This document shows, one piece after another, positions 12,001 to 24,218 of a stretch of 64,000 nucleotides of DNA. The DNA lies in assembly GCA_028564705.1 (NCBI GenBank), contig JAPXFQ010002904.1:1798001-1862000 (forward strand). The letters run 5' to 3'. A program made the translations under genes and the position numbers. Source of the stretch: Apricaphanius iberus. Its lineage: Eukaryota; Chordata; Actinopteri; Cyprinodontiformes; Aphaniidae. Numbering within the stretch: the stretch's first letter is position 1; every line of letters starts with the position of its first letter. The notes beneath the pieces are model-generated. The model made no database searches and was not told the origin of the DNA. It saw only the letters and a list, made by a program, of their open reading frames with translations.

Positions 12001-13696
12001 TTGTACCTTGCAGAGCTAAAGACAACATCTATTGCCCATTCTACTTGAGGAAATAGCTCAAGCTGAGTCAGATTGAATGAAAAATTTGTGAACTTAGGTT
12101 TTCAAGTCAGCCTCTTGGCAAGGCAAGGCAAGGCTATTTATTTTGTATTGCACACTTTCAACACAAGGCTGTTCACGGTGTTTTACATGAATTAAATTGG
12201 AACTCATCATAAATCAATTTGATGATTAAAATACAAGAAAGCAGTTACAATAAGACAATAATCAAGACAATACAAAAATGAAGGGAAAAAAAACTCTAAC
12301 AGGTTTTCTACCTGCATTTCGATCAAATCTGACCCCCTTCACTTTCCCTGCCAAGAAATATATCCCCACAGCATGATGCTGCCATCTACTGGTTTCACAA
12401 AGGGATGGTGTGATTGGAGTGATTTTTGTCACACAAAGCCTTTGGATTTTTGGCCAAAACCTTCAGCTATGCTCTTCCATCCAGATGTTTCTCTTCTATA
12501 TGGGTTGTGACACACTGCAAATAGGACTTATCATGACTTTTTTAATGATAGCTTTCTATATCACAGGCTTCTATAAAAGTAAGAGTTGTTGATTACATGA
12601 CTAATAGCTGTCCTGTCAATAAATGCTCCCATCTAATCTGGGAATTTCTGTAGATCCTGCAACATAACAGTCTATATACTGTACATAGATGTACAGTATA
12701 TAGTTGTAGTTGTGCCATGTTCTTTGTATTTTGTGATTGTGAATTGAAGTTCTCTTTAAATTGTTTGGTACTTTTGATGCTCTCTTCTAACCTAACTGCG
12801 CTTTAACGTTCTTCCCTGATCTCTCTGCTGTGTTGCTTTCTAACAAACATCTGAGGTCTTCACAGACCAGCTGGACACTGAACAGTAATTTCTAATCCGG
12901 TGATTTTCAAAGTTAATCGGTTTCCGCTGGTTTTGTTGACACCGCAGTAAATTGGGCTAAAAAAAAAAATGTACAGCACATGTTTTGGTTCTTTGTTAAT
13001 AATTTGGACGGCCGTGTTTCATCGTCCTTCCATTTCTCAACAGTACACTACTTTGTGTTGATGTTATAAAGGGAAACCACAATGAAATATAGAGTTTGTG
13101 ATTATAAGGGGACAAAATGGGAGAAAAAAAACTCATTGGTATGAATCATTTTCAAGGCATTACACATATTCTTTTATTTGTTTCATAGAACACTTTTTTT
13201 TCTTTATAGACAATAATAATATTTAGGATGGCTTAATTATGTTAGGGATTGGTTAATACTTAAAATTACATTTTCACTCTGAACCCCCCTCCCCACCCTC
13301 AGTGCCATCTCAGTGGAACTCTACTACATCTTTGCCACCGTTTGGGGCAGAGAACACTACACCCTGTACGGCATCCTGCTCTGCGTCTTCGCCATCCTTC
13401 TCTCCGTGGGCGCTTGCATCTCCGTGGCCCTGACCTACTTCCTCCTGTCGGGCGAGGACTACAGGTGGTGGTGGCGGAGCGTGCTGAGCACCGGATCCAC
13501 CGGCGTCTTCATCTTCGTCTACTCCGTCTTCTACTACCGCAACCGCTCCTCTATGAGCGGCATGGTGCAAAGCTCGGAGTTCTTCGGCTACTCCCTGCTG
13601 ACGGCGCTCGTGTTCTCGCTGATGCTGGGCAGTGTGTCGTTCTGGGCCTCGCTGGCGTTTATCCGCTACATCTACCGCAGCCTGAAGATGGATTGA
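6031..13696 (+). CDS. tm9sf1: Transmembrane 9 superfamily member 1 (TM9SF1, nonaspanin)
   Basis: TM9SF1 is a nine-pass nonaspanin of Golgi, endosomal and autophagosomal membranes; the family is linked to sorting of membrane cargo. Coding exons are 6031-6192, 6583-6714, 7447-7569, 7671-8029, 9354-9508, 9756-9941, 11477-11750 and 13303-13696. All junctions are GT-AG and in phase, giving 594 aa (human about 606). The protein has a signal peptide (residues 1 to about 19) and a luminal domain with the family blocks [38 protein letters not shown] and [11 protein letters not shown]. The first membrane segment is at about 229-250, followed by the eight-helix C-terminal block. The C-terminus is LKMD, matching the KxD/E COPI-binding Golgi-retention signal known for TM9 proteins. 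A glycine-rich insert in exon 4 (GGVGVGGG, about residues 192-200) replaces a non-glycine stretch of the mammalian protein. Similarity is to member 1, not members 2-4, along the whole length. Confidence 0.97.
11865..12560 (-). mobile_element. Decayed Tc1-like transposon fragment, interrupted by another repeat
   Basis: At 11865-11960 lies a Tc1-like terminal region (GAACTTTTTTCAAATTTTG, CATTATAACCAGAAACT). At 12355-12420, in the same orientation, is the block with CCCCACAGCATGATGCTGCCA and GGGATGGTGTGATTGG, which in fish Tc1-like elements corresponds to the antisense of the transposase segment KHGGG..MLWG. The intervening 12118-12300 is a different repeat. It is broken by many indels and is non-coding, in tm9sf1 intron 7. 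I recognise the family from memory of fish repeats, not from a search. Confidence 0.55.
12118..12300 (+). repeat. Teleost dispersed repeat (GGCAAGGCAAGGC... type)
   Basis: It begins with a tandem GGCAAG run at 12118-12133, followed by TATTTATTTTGTATTGCACA, ACACAAGGCTGTTCACGGTG and TTTTACATGAATTAAA. This layout is typical of a very common fish interspersed repeat that starts with GGCAAGGCAAG and contains a TTCAAAGTGCTTTACA block. It appears to have inserted into the Tc1-like relic. Confidence 0.5.
13035..13175 (+). mobile_element. Internally deleted Tc1-like element
   Basis: Two short terminal blocks of the same Tc1-like family lie almost back to back. They are CACTACTTTGTGTTGATG at 13047-13064 and GATTATAAGG..GACAAAATGGGAGAAAAA..GGTATGAATCATTTTCAAGGCA at about 13101-13163. 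The transposase part is missing. It lies in the last intron of tm9sf1, about 130 bases before exon 8. Confidence 0.5.
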
Positions 13697-14340
13697 ACTT
13701 GAGATGCTCCTAACAAACCTCCTGAGGAAACATATCGACAGTCTTCATTGTTTTTCTGGCACTTCACACCTCCTGTTGTCGATGGGAGAAGAAGTGGGGG
13801 CCTTGAACTTCCCATGAAGGATTAATAGTGAACTCCAATCACAGTTTGTGGCTGAATAATGGAACGTTGGTGCATTGGTGGGCAGATGAAGGGATTTAGG
13901 AAGAAAACAAGATATATCAAGTCAAAGGGACGACTGCGCTCAGGTAGAATTACGAATACAACATGTCCGATGCAATACACTGCATCATCTCGTACTTATT
14001 GCGTAGTATACCAATGGGCTATACCAAAACGTTCTGTTATTTGCTGCATTGCTGGCTATTAAGTTATAGTACATTAATAATATAATGTAGTATTGATGAT
14101 GCAGCAGTGCAAGTGATTCTTGCAGTGAATACTCCTACACCCATTTAAAAAAAGCCTATCTGGATGTGAGAAAATGTTTTTTACTGAGTCTGAAGTGTGT
14201 TTCCATGTCCTGATGGTGGATGGAAAAAAGTATGTCTTGTAGATTGAAGAGCTTTTGCAAATTGTTGGTTAAAGGGAGAAATACTGTAATTGTATTCTAC
14301 AGTCGGCATCAACTTTGGTTCAGGTGTAAATACTTTTTTC

Positions 14341-14346
14341 AATAAA
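14341..14346 (+). terminator. tm9sf1: Polyadenylation signal of tm9sf1
   Basis: AATAAA lies 645 bases after the stop codon. It is the first canonical signal in the 3' flank that I noticed, implying a 3' UTR of about 0.65 kb and cleavage near 14360. Confidence 0.6.
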
Positions 14347-14365
14347 GTGCTTTTTAATACAACAA

Positions 14366-16263
14366 AGCAAGCAAATACCTGTTTCATTGCAATGTTTTTT
14401 TACTTTCCTTCTTTCACATCAACATAATCACATTTGGTGAAGAAAGGTTTCAGCCCTACTCCATTTCAGCACGTTTGCCCCATATGCCCTCCCCTCAAAA
14501 ATCAAGTATAAATGATTATGCAAAAATTGTACAACACATTTGGGCATGGGATGCTATTAAGTTCCTAAGTTGATTAAATGATGCAACACCTAAATTTAGT
14601 ACAGCCACATATCAAATTATGTATTTAATTCCACTTCACCAAAAATGATTTCTACACTTTTCTCAAAAATCTCACATTTAGTGATGTATGGTAAGGCTGC
14701 GCAGCATTTACCATTGCAATAGCATATTCTTATTAAAAAAGGACTGGGGTGCAATAATAGCCTATTATATTCCAGAAATTTTACATACTGATGTATGAAT
14801 GTAGGACATGGTGTCATGGCAACAGATTCCCACTCTGTACACAGGGATCTCCCGGTCAGCCTTTTTGCACTCGAGTCAGTCATTTGATTTGATGTACCAA
14901 TATGGAGTCCCGATCTGATACTTCTCTAGGAAATGCATAAAAAACGATAGAGCCAAGAAACAGACCGAAATTTCTTTTTTTTTTAATTCACCTTTCAACA
15001 ACTCCGTTAACAGAGCATACATTCTCCACTTTTGAATTTAGTGCAATAATATATATAAAAAAAGTTTCCCATCAAGGAAAATGGCACCTCAGCTTAAATT
15101 TAATATAAATATATAATCAGAGTCCTGATCGGGAAGTAACGTCTGAATCGGATCTGGATATCCCTACAAATTACATTGCCAAAATTAGGTCAGAGTGATG
15201 GATGCACAGGTGGGAGTGAGGAGAGAAGAAAATGGGCATATCCCAACCAAGATCACTATTTTACTGCTCCCATCGCAAGATCGTGTGCAGCCCTACTGTA
15301 TAGTAGTGAAACCCCGTGGAAGGAAAGCGTTTGGTAGAGGTAGTTTGTTTGGTGCTGCAGTCTGACTTTAAACCATTTCTATGATTTTCCACTTCCCGAA
15401 AGCCATGTTTTCATTTCCAAACCAGTGCTTGGCAGAGCACCAACTTTGAGCAAATCAAAAAGATAGAAACCCTTCCAATTTTTCCAAGATTGTTTTAAAA
15501 CAAACTGAAATACGGAATGGGAATCTAACCCCGTTTCATAGATATACCCATATTTATGTGCATAACATTGTATGCAAATGTGTACACATATGTGGTAAAA
15601 CAACTAAATTAAAATACTTTACAACCAAAATGTTTATTTTGTGGGTAAGAATTGTATTTATTGGAAGAAATCAATAACGTGCCAGTTATTTACAGCAGAT
15701 CACAGTTGAAATCGTTAAGATATGAGCCCCACATAAATACCCGCCATAATGGCATGTGATAAAACAGAAATCAGTGTCAGAAATGTAGCTAGTGCTAAGG
15801 AGGGCTACATTGTGTTGCTCAAAACACGATAGCGATTCTGCAAATTAATATCTGCAAAATAATTGCTGCTCTCTGTACCTGGTCATCAGCTGTTGAACAT
15901 GTGTACACATTTCAAATACAGAAAAGTTTGGAAGCACAAAAGCAGCATTTGAAGGGTATGATGAATGACTCCTGTTAAAATGGGTCTGCTCCAGACTCCT
16001 GTCTTCTTCTCCGCGTGTGGCCGTACACAGTTGTGTTGAAACGGTTGAAACGCTGTAGATGTTGAGATGCATCACCGACTGGACTCCTTGTCAGTAGAAA
16101 GGCAGACGGGTTCTTTGAAAGAACCAGCCTAGGACTGGCTAAGCTCTGGCTCGAGCAAAAACTGCAGTCTTCAATGGAAAAAAACCTACATGTAGCAACT
16201 TAGCCAGATAAAAATGGGAAAACCCACAATAAACAGCAATCCCATTTGTAAATTGAACCTGTG
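14366..16263. other. Intergenic gap between tm9sf1 and nanog 3' ends
   Basis: No gene was seen. Around 14890-15180 is a decayed DNA-element-like segment ending in CGGATCTGGATATCCCTA, similar to hAT-type ends of TAGGGATATCC form. The rest is AT-rich. A longer nanog 3' UTR could reach into it, since other TTTATT hexamers (AATAAA on the minus strand) occur near 15631 and 15655. Confidence 0.5.
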
Positions 16264-16269
16264 TTTATT
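16264..16269 (-). terminator. nanog: Candidate polyadenylation signal of nanog
   Basis: On the minus strand this reads AATAAA, 243 bases after the nanog stop codon. It is a plausible proximal signal; more distal hexamers also exist. Confidence 0.5.
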
Positions 16270-16511
16270 AAAGAATGCATGTGTGCACGTCAAATGTTAT
16301 ACTCCGCACCACAGGGAAACATTTTGCTTAGTGTATCCAAACTGGACAAAATTTGCATAAAGAGTTCAGCGCACATTAAATAGTTGCATATAAAATTTAA
16401 ACGTCATGCAAAAAAAAAGGTTTGAAGAGATGGTAGAGAACGATGCATATGTACAGTCTGCTCAAAAGTTACAAAACAAATTTCAGTTTTTAGAAAAACC
16501 ACTCGCAACAG

Positions 16512-18595
16512 CTACTGGTTTCCATCATGAACTACAGCTGTGTTCAGGGAGCTGCTTACAGGCTCCCCTTCTTTGCGTTCACCGCGTTCAGTCTGCATGT
16601 AATTGTTAGAGTGGAATGTGTTTGGGCTGTAATCAAAGGGGCCGCCTCCTTGTGGCACGGACCACCCAGCTGTGTAGGGCCGGTTTGGCACGGCGGCCTG
16701 TGATGACTCTGGGGACCATGGTGGATAACCAGCAGACCTGGCTGCCCCGCCCACAGCAGCGAGGTAGTAGGCCAGATTCTGTGGAGTCTTCTTAAAAGCT
16801 GCCTGCATCATGTGCTGATTGTAATGTTCCCTGAACTGGGGCCGACCATCTCCGTGATACTGCAACACAAACGACACCATGTAAAATTAGCTGTTGAACT
16901 TTGAGGCATGTAGCGAAAACGTGTGAAAATACAGTATTGCATCTCGCCTTTAAGGCCATAACCATAGCTCTGATTAGGCCTCCAATATGGATGCATTAAT
17001 CTATGCCCGGATCGCTATTCCACTGTCATCTTTTAACAGGAAACTCGTCCTGGACACCCAACAGAAACCAGATCCCTTCTTGGAAACCGTCTGAGTCACT
17101 TACAGGTGGGAAGTGTGAGTCCATGTTGGAGAAGACTGGTCGGTGAGCTGAACTGTCCTTGTGGATGGCATGACGCTCCGACACCCAGCTGGTATCTTTC
17201 TGATGTCTCCTGAGCTTCATTCTCCGGTTCTGAAACCAGGTCTTCACCTGCAAACAAGGATCATAACCGTTTCAAAGTGTACAAAACTGAACTGAACGCT
17301 CATTGTTCATCAACCATCGTCTTACCTGTTTATAGGTCAGTCCGGTCATCTCACCCAGGTTTTTCATCTCCGCCGGAGTGAGGTACCTCTGGACACTGAA
17401 GCGCTGGACAAGAGCATTCATCTGACCCTCTGTAAAGGCTGCTCGGGCTTTCGCTTTAGTGGTAGCAGCTGCTGTGTTGGTGCTTAGCTTCTTTGGGGCA
17501 GGAAGGGCTCCGTGTGAAGGGATGGGGCTATTGCTGACCTCGTTCCCTTGTATGGCCAAGTTCCGAGACTCCTCCAAGAAAGAGCTGGAGACGTCCTCAC
17601 TGCCATTCGGGCTCCTAACGACTGACTCCTCATCGACATCCTTCTCAGTCCATGTAGCGGGGTCCGCCTGAGGAAGACTTCCTTCGCGGCTGCTGACAGA
17701 GCTCCAGGAATCTAAATAAGGAAGAACAGCGAAAGTCAATACAATATGTTCGACATCTGATAATTGAAATAAATAGTTAATTCATCATAAAACTGAATGG
17801 TTATCCTGGAACCTGTATACAACAATGTAAGACTCGCCAACCGATTTTAATAGGTAAACCTTACTGATTTAGCAATTATTATTATAAAATAGTAATTCAT
17901 TTTATAACTTATTAAATGATTACAATGTGCATAGGGAAACGCATACATAGTCAATCATTTATTTAATTGTGGCAGTTTTTCACCAAACCGACTCAGTCGC
18001 TAGATGGCGCCACTTGTGTGGAGCTCAAGGTGGCGCCATCTTTGGAAACCTGAAAAACCCAAGATGGAAACAAACTGGAACTCGCCTTTAAAACTCGAGG
18101 AAGACATTTCCTCGTTTGTTCGTGGATATGTAAGTATTTTAACAACAAAAAGAAATTTATATATATGCTACACTTACCAGGCGAGATGTGTGCTTCGGAG
18201 TCGCTGACTGAATCGCTCCTGGTCCGCCTTAGCCCGCTACCTCCTCCGGTGTCATAGGCCTCCCGCGGCGGCCCGCTCGCCAACAGGTGGCCTGCCTGCG
18301 GGTCGCGGAGATAAACGAGCCCGTTGGCCTGATAACAATTCGCGGTCACCTCGGTCTCGCAGGTACGTGGTGGGGACTCTTCCTCTGTCATGGTGGTGGT
18401 GGCGGGAGCGACGGCGGCACAAAGGGTCTGCGCCGCACCGCCATTGTAGTTACTGAACTCCGCGACTCCGTTGTCGCCCCAGCCGGTCATGTTTCCGTGG
18501 TTCTGCTCGGGAACCGGCTGATACATGAGACTGTAAGCGTAGGTGTGGTAAGACGGGTTGTAATTGTAAGTTACCTGCGTCTTCCATTCTGCCAT
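16512..18595 (-). CDS. nanog: Homeobox transcription factor NANOG (fish type)
   Basis: NANOG is a homeodomain regulator of pluripotency; in fish it is maternally supplied and acts in zygotic genome activation and extra-embryonic yolk-layer formation. Exons in transcription order are 18595-18178, 17711-17326, 17247-17104 and 16859-16512, all GT-AG, giving 431 aa. The homeodomain is residues 225-284, with F8, Y42, the NANOG-typical YKQVKTWFQN run (homeodomain 42-51), W48, F49, Q50, N51 and R53. The exon 2/3 junction falls between homeodomain residues 44 and 45, a common homeobox intron position. The N-terminus has a Tyr-rich NYNPSYHTYAYSLMY stretch typical of fish Nanog, and the C-terminal part has an AYYLAA motif and aromatic residues. 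The start context AGAAATGGC is strong. Homeodomain similarity to Ventx is lower, so NANOG is the firm call. The exon 1 frame stays open for about 60 codons into intron 1. Confidence 0.95.
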
Positions 18596-18739
18596 TTCTC
18601 CTGCTAAGAAACTGTGCGTGAAGACTGAAAAAAAAGCAACAAAATGTACCTAAACTGTAGCTATTAAAAAAGCGGCGCCGTAAAACATCGGAGAAACATT
18701 AAAATACGATTTTGAGTTTAAACTTGGTAGGCTGTGCTA

Positions 18740-18840
18740 AATCAAATGAAACGCGGCAGAGCACAGTCTCTGTTTATAAGGAGGTGTGTGGGTGTGGGCT
18801 CAGGTGTAGGCGGGTGCTTTCCTTTCAACCAATCACATTT
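18740..18840 (-). promoter_or_regulatory. nanog: nanog core promoter with TATA box, CACCC/GC boxes and CCAAT box
   Basis: Read on the minus strand, TATAAA lies at 18778-18773, about 180 bases before the start codon, which would put the transcription start near 18745. Just upstream is a cluster of CACCC/GC-type motifs (18788-18816, plus-strand GGGTGTGGG and GGCGGGTG), which are candidate KLF/SP sites. A CCAAT box (plus strand 18829-18833) follows. The order and spacing suit a TATA-driven tissue-restricted promoter. I found no clean composite OCT-SOX element nearby. Confidence 0.55.
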
Positions 18841-19769
18841 CTTTATCGCTCAACTCATGCAGGTTGTGCATTTCTACTTGACTTATTTGGTGTTTAATTG
18901 TAGTTTAATTTCACTTTTGAATTCTTCTACAGTTTTAAAAAAATCTCTGAAGACAATGTTAGTCATTTGAAAATTGTTCGTAATTACGACCTTAGTTTAC
19001 AGACCCACCCTTTTGAACATTAACATCTAGAGAAATGTTATTCGTGTTATTTAAACACATGCAACTATCTATCTTTTTTATTTCTTATTCTTGTGTGAAA
19101 ATATTTTAAGGTCCGAGGTTTTTGTATTTCAAAGGCTTAGAGCTTTCTACAGTGGTGTCTGTCATTTAAGTTGCAACATTTAGATGCTGCTCTGTGCGTC
19201 TTCATAGCTAGATGTTGGAGAAATACGTTGAGCTTTTATTATGCTTATTGTCCAGAGCCTCATTATTAAGATAAAACATTTTTCTAAAATTAATGGTTTT
19301 GGTCTGGTTGCCCAGTTCACTAACTAATGAACTACTGAAGTATGGTTCCGAAATGGGTGCACCAGACTTGAGAATAAATGGGATTCCAAGAAAGCTCTTC
19401 TAAATTTAATGAATAAAAAACAAAAACTAGATGTGCAAAAATGTGCTTTTTTGGCACATTATATCTAAAGCTTTCTAACATTTATCTTTTTTTATCTTTG
19501 GTAAATCATTAATTATCATAAATTTTCGGCTGAGTCGTTGAATAGTTAGGATTCAGCCTGAGTCGGCGGTTTTCTTTGCGACTGTGAAACCTACAGCCTC
19601 TTAAAAACGATCACATTCGGTGATGCAAACTTTAATCTGCTCGAGATTTTATGTTATGCACCTACACTAAATTAAACACATTTATGACACAAAAGAAAGG
19701 GATAGGTTTTTGTTTTTATTTCTTACAAATGAAATTCTGAGACACAGTCTGATAGCCCTCCTGAAAATT

Positions 19770-20215
19770 CACTGCTTCCAATCAGATTTAGCCTAGTTAG
19801 TAAACATAGTCATCTTGTGTAATTTAATCTCAGTGTGTGATTTGTCAGGCCTTTATGGAAGAGTGACATTAAGGAAACCATCGTTTAAACGAAGAGATTG
19901 AAAAAGTACGAGCAATTTAAAGTTTGAAATCGGGTTCTCTGGATTACATGAGCCCGTCACCATGAAACATGGCGGTGGCCACATCATGCTTTTCTTCTAA
20001 AGGGACAGGAAACATTATCAATGTTAATTTCAACACTGACGGATACTAAATACGTGGGAAAAAAACCTTTTGGTTTTAGTGAAAGACTTGAAACATTAAC
20101 TGGGGTTAATCTTTTTTATGTAGCAGGAGGGAGGCTCTAAGCATGAAAAATTGGCAAAAGTACTTAAAGGTGGTTCTACAAAGTGTTGACGGAGCCGGGG
20201 CTTACTTGTCACACT
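19770..20215 (+). mobile_element. Decayed Tc1-like transposon
   Basis: Successive blocks match the order of a fish Tc1-like transposon in plus orientation: TGTGTAATTTAATCTCAGTG (19817-19836), CAGGCCTTTATGGAAGAGTG (19848-19867), then CGTCACCATGAAACATGGCG (19955-19974). After these come CAGGAAACATTA, AAGACTTGAAACATTAACTGGGG, and finally GGTGGTTCTACAAAGTGTTGAC (20170-20191). In intact members these encode parts of the transposase and the 3' end. Large deletions and stops remove coding capacity. Confidence 0.65.
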
Positions 20216-22575
20216 TTAAACTGCTACTCTGTGTTGGTTTATAGCCTAAAATCCCAATAAAATACACTCCCCTGTAAAGTGAATAAGTAGGAATAAATTG
20301 CACTTTTACTTTTCCAATGCGCTATAAATAAAGGCAAAGGATTCTTCTGCCTGTTTTGTTTTTGTGCAGCAGGCTTTTGTCCTAAACTATGAACCAAGTG
20401 AAGGGAGGCAGACATCAAACTGCAGCTTGAAATCACAAAACTCCTCCGCTCTGCACTGTTCTGGACTTGTTTATGCAGATTCCTGCCTCTCCACTCTTGC
20501 GAGCCTATTCACAAAGACGACTCAGATTAGGTTGTGCGTTACCTTCTGAAATGTTGTTTGTCCTCTGCCTCTATACCTGTGTTGACATGGTAATGATTCA
20601 GTTAGCGGTGAAAGCATGTGAGAAGAGTGAGCCTGATTGGGGGACATTAGCATTTCCAACTGACCTGACAGTGGAGGTTAGTGCAGGGGGGGCCTGGTGG
20701 ACAGGTGTGCAGAACAATAGCGTTGGTATGTATTGAGTGGATTACAGGCTGGCTTTTGATGGCTGCTCCCCCTCGTTCGGAGTGTTTCCAGGAAGTGTGG
20801 CATTGAAGTTGGTGGATTTGAGATGCACATTTGCATCGTTTCATCTCAAATTTAGGAGTATGCACGAATTTCTCAACCACATGTCGGATTATTCCATTTA
20901 AATATCCGGTAAAATGGAAACTGTCAGGTTATTTAATTTAGTAGCTAAATTCACGCTGTCATTTGCTTTCTGTTCTGGAGATTTCTTTTTTTTTTAGAGA
21001 GGAAGAGAGAAGCTTACGGGGATTCCAACTCACTCGAGTTCAGAATGGAGAGTCGGGATCATACCTGACTGCACAGAGATGATTGAGCAGTCAGAAATTC
21101 ACTAATGGGCAATTAATAATGTTATTAAAACTTTATGAAGAAAGAAAAACAGTGCTATATTTATGTTGATCATTTCATTTTGATCCACAGATCATTACTG
21201 GATGATGGTGAGACTCACACAGTTGCTAATCAAGCGGAGAACCGTTATTTTAGCTGTTAAACAGGAGATCTTTAGCTACTACTTTATAAAAGTGATTTCG
21301 TCTGAAAATAAAACGTGTCTGTCAGCAAGCTTTTGTACAAAGGTGGGCTGCTTCAAAACTAGAGCGACCGGATTTCCCTTACTGTCCCTTTATTGAAACA
21401 GTGTTAATAGTCGTATGTGTTTCAGGACCCTCCGTTTAAGCCTGCCATAAACTTGACACTGTTAAGTGAGTTTTATGTTGCCAATAACTCTGCTCAAAGA
21501 CTCTGCTCTAAAACCAAAATCCTTCACACTTGACTAAAATTTGCCCACACGGATGAGGGAAATGTCTTTAGAGAGAGTTTTTATGGGCTCTTAAGGGAGA
21601 TGAAGACAGAATTATTTGGCCTGATTGACAAAAATAATGTTTAGAGGGCAGAGGGTGACACTTTTATTGCTACAAAAGCAACGTAAAGTGGTGATGGAAC
21701 CATGCTGATTTTCTATTTTGCTGCCAGTGGTACTGCTGTGTTTCAGAGGGTGGTGGTGGGGATATTGAACATGGAGGACTACTTCCAAGTTCTCAGTCTT
21801 CACCTCAGATCAATACCTAAATGGTGGAAGCTCAAAAGTTACGCTTTATGAATCGCTCAGGCATCAGCACAGTTAAAAATGTGTGGATTGTGCTTGAAAG
21901 TCAGGTCTGCGCTGGGCTGCACAATATATAGCAAGTTTACTTTTACCGCAATATTAGTGTATTTAATATGCATTTCATGAAAATGGTACTGTGCCTCAGT
22001 AGGAGATGACCAGGGATGCCTTTTTGCTTGAGCAAACGTAACTCGGTGGTGCTAACTATGTGCTAGAGATCTCAAATTCTACCATGTGGTACCCATGTTT
22101 GTCTGCTATAAACAGCATACACTTGGACTGCGACCACACCATCACATATTACTTTATTTAATATAAAATACAAAGAGGTATGTTACTACAACCTAACCTA
22201 GTAGGAGAGGGATGTAACAAATAAACTATTATGTTTAAAAAAGATCCACATTAATAAGTGTATGGTGCCACTTTATTGAATAATAAAGAAGGAATCATAA
22301 ATTACAAAAATAAGAATGATACAATAAATAACAAATTAATACATTAAATACATTAAAATAATAAATCCATGAATATAAATGACATTAAGTTCAAAATAAT
22401 AAAGTGTATTTTGTAGCTTGGAATGGGTTCGTGTGAAAAAGCTTTCACAGTGCACTGTGCTTACTGTGTTTTTTAAGGTGATCTACAAAACTAATCAGGG
22501 GAAGCTGGAAGTCGATCTGAAGGACGTTTGTGATCTTTGGTCACGATGCACCTCTGCAGCCAGTGGCCCCACCAC

Positions 22576-22594
22576 CACACACACACACACACAC
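22576..22594. repeat. (CA)n microsatellite
   Basis: A short AC dinucleotide run in the nanog-ipo4 gap, preceded by CCACCA. Confidence 0.9.
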
Positions 22595-23894
22595 TCTGTG
22601 ACACCGAATGCGTTTGAAACATCGTGGGTGCCAGGTTTACATGTAAAGTCTATGTAAGAGCGAGCTGGAGACGCGTCAGAGAGTCCAACGTCACGTCAGA
22701 AGCAGATGTGGGTCCCGAAAACGCTTTTATGCCTCATTTACTAATCATTAGATCAGCGCGAATGAGGGAGACTAGGCCTGTCAGGAAATACCCATTTAAT
22801 TTGGTGAATTTTGTACATTCGCGAGTGATCGGCGTTTTTGCGCGTGACGCTGATGTTGAAAAATCAGAACTTCGGCATCAGTACGTGCTGCGTTAACAAT
22901 CAGGAGCCTGGTGACATGGTTTCAGTGATACTGGGTCTGGCATGGAGTCACAGCATCAGCATGGAAATACTGATAAATAACGTGGTTAATCACCCCGAGC
23001 TCTATGACACCATTTGTTTTCTATACAGAGACGGGAATAATAAAAAAAAAACATTATAAAGAGGCTAAACTATTTGGAAAAATAAAGCTCTTAATAGGTT
23101 TGTGGGTGGCTCTTAAAAGAGTTGTTGTGGCTTCAAAAGGCCCCGCTCTCTCCACCCAGAAATGAGCCATGAACAGCTCCGTCATCCAGGTGCCGGAGGC
23201 CAGGCTGAACACGTAACGAGGTCAGCTCGGAGACCATAGTCCACCGGCAGCCGCGCCAGCACATGAGGCCAGATGCTACGGAGCGGTCCCAGCCTGGGTC
23301 CTCTCACAAGTTGTGTAATTCTGGCTTGACGCGCATCAAAATAGCATATTTCGTATATTTGCTTAGGACCCACATCAAGGTTCGAATGTTCAGGCATCCA
23401 ACTAGGTGCGTGCAGCACGTTTCTGACGCTTTGGTGTGAACGCACCGTTAAAGTGGCGTTTCCAGATGATTCCTTCTTGTTGGATCAGCACCTATAGATG
23501 GCCCTGAAACACAGTTTTTAGTGCAAGAACATTTCACAGTTGGACATAGTACCACTCTGATTCTGAGTATTTGTAGAAGTAGTGTCTGCATGCCTGGATG
23601 CTGAAATCACCTGCTGCTGTGAAGGTGGCCAGAGCACCTACAATCAATGGTTTTGGATGCATTTTAGTGTATTTTTTATCTATATACCTGGAGAAAAATC
23701 AAACTTGTGACTAAGTGTAACAGGCACAAATAGCTTTTTATTATTCTTACAGTTGTAATGTTTAAATGAATATATTTGCACACAAAAAAAGAAGAAAAAG
23801 GATTAGGTCTTGGGCATGTTGTATTAATCCTCCTCTCCAGCTGTTGGCGCTGTTTCCCAGTAGAAGGCCTCAGAAAACATGCCTGTCCCTTTAA

Positions 23895-24218
23895 TTCAGC
23901 TCACATGGAACTCCTGGCCGGTGTTCTGTCCGCGTGCGGCTGGCCGTGAGGCCGTCAAAACGTTCCAGAACGGATCTGACCGAGTTGGAGATTCATAACG
24001 TCCCACTTCTACCCAACGACTCCACATAGACGCGATTGTTTTGGGCGTCCTCTCCACCTAGTTAGCATTCCGACACAACACAGAAAGGCTGTTTACATGA
24101 CTGATAACCAGATAGCTACACCGCGTGTGAACGCCGCACTATTTTATTCATAATTAACCGATATTTACACGTTAACGGCCACCCAAAGACCAACCAGAGG
24201 CTGAGCTCAACTGTCAGG
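23895..24218 (+). promoter_or_regulatory. ipo4: ipo4 promoter and 5' UTR
   Basis: A CpG-containing stretch (GTCCGCGTGCGGCTGGCCGTGAGG near 23926-23949 and further CG dinucleotides to 24180) lies directly upstream of the ipo4 start codon. No TATA box is evident, which suits a housekeeping import receptor. The start codon context GTCAGGATGA (A at -3 is lacking but G at -3 is present) is acceptable. The exact transcription start cannot be read from the sequence. Confidence 0.5.

Larger units (their letters stand above)
18841..23890. other. Intergenic region between nanog and ipo4 (head-to-head)
   Basis: No protein-coding gene is supported in this 5 kb. It contains a decayed Tc1-like element (19770-20215), a GGGCTGCACAATATA-type DNA-element end near 21914, a long AT-rich tract (22140-22400), a CA microsatellite (22576-22594) and CpG-containing sequence at 22640-22860 and 23190-23460. 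The last part ends with TTTGGTGTGAACGCACCGTTAAAG, which resembles a fish MITE terminus. Any distal nanog enhancers would have to be in here or in neighbouring introns. Confidence 0.6.

Noticed and set aside
13313..13713. Second plus-strand frame and a minus-strand frame overlapping tm9sf1 exon 8
   Set aside because: The exon encodes the conserved TM9SF1 C-terminus in its own frame. The Arg/Leu-rich and His-rich alternatives are frame shadows of GC-rich coding sequence.
18930..18985. OCT-SOX composite element upstream of nanog
   Set aside because: SOX-like ACAATG and ATTGTT are present, but there is no adjacent octamer half-site, so the composite motif is not supported.
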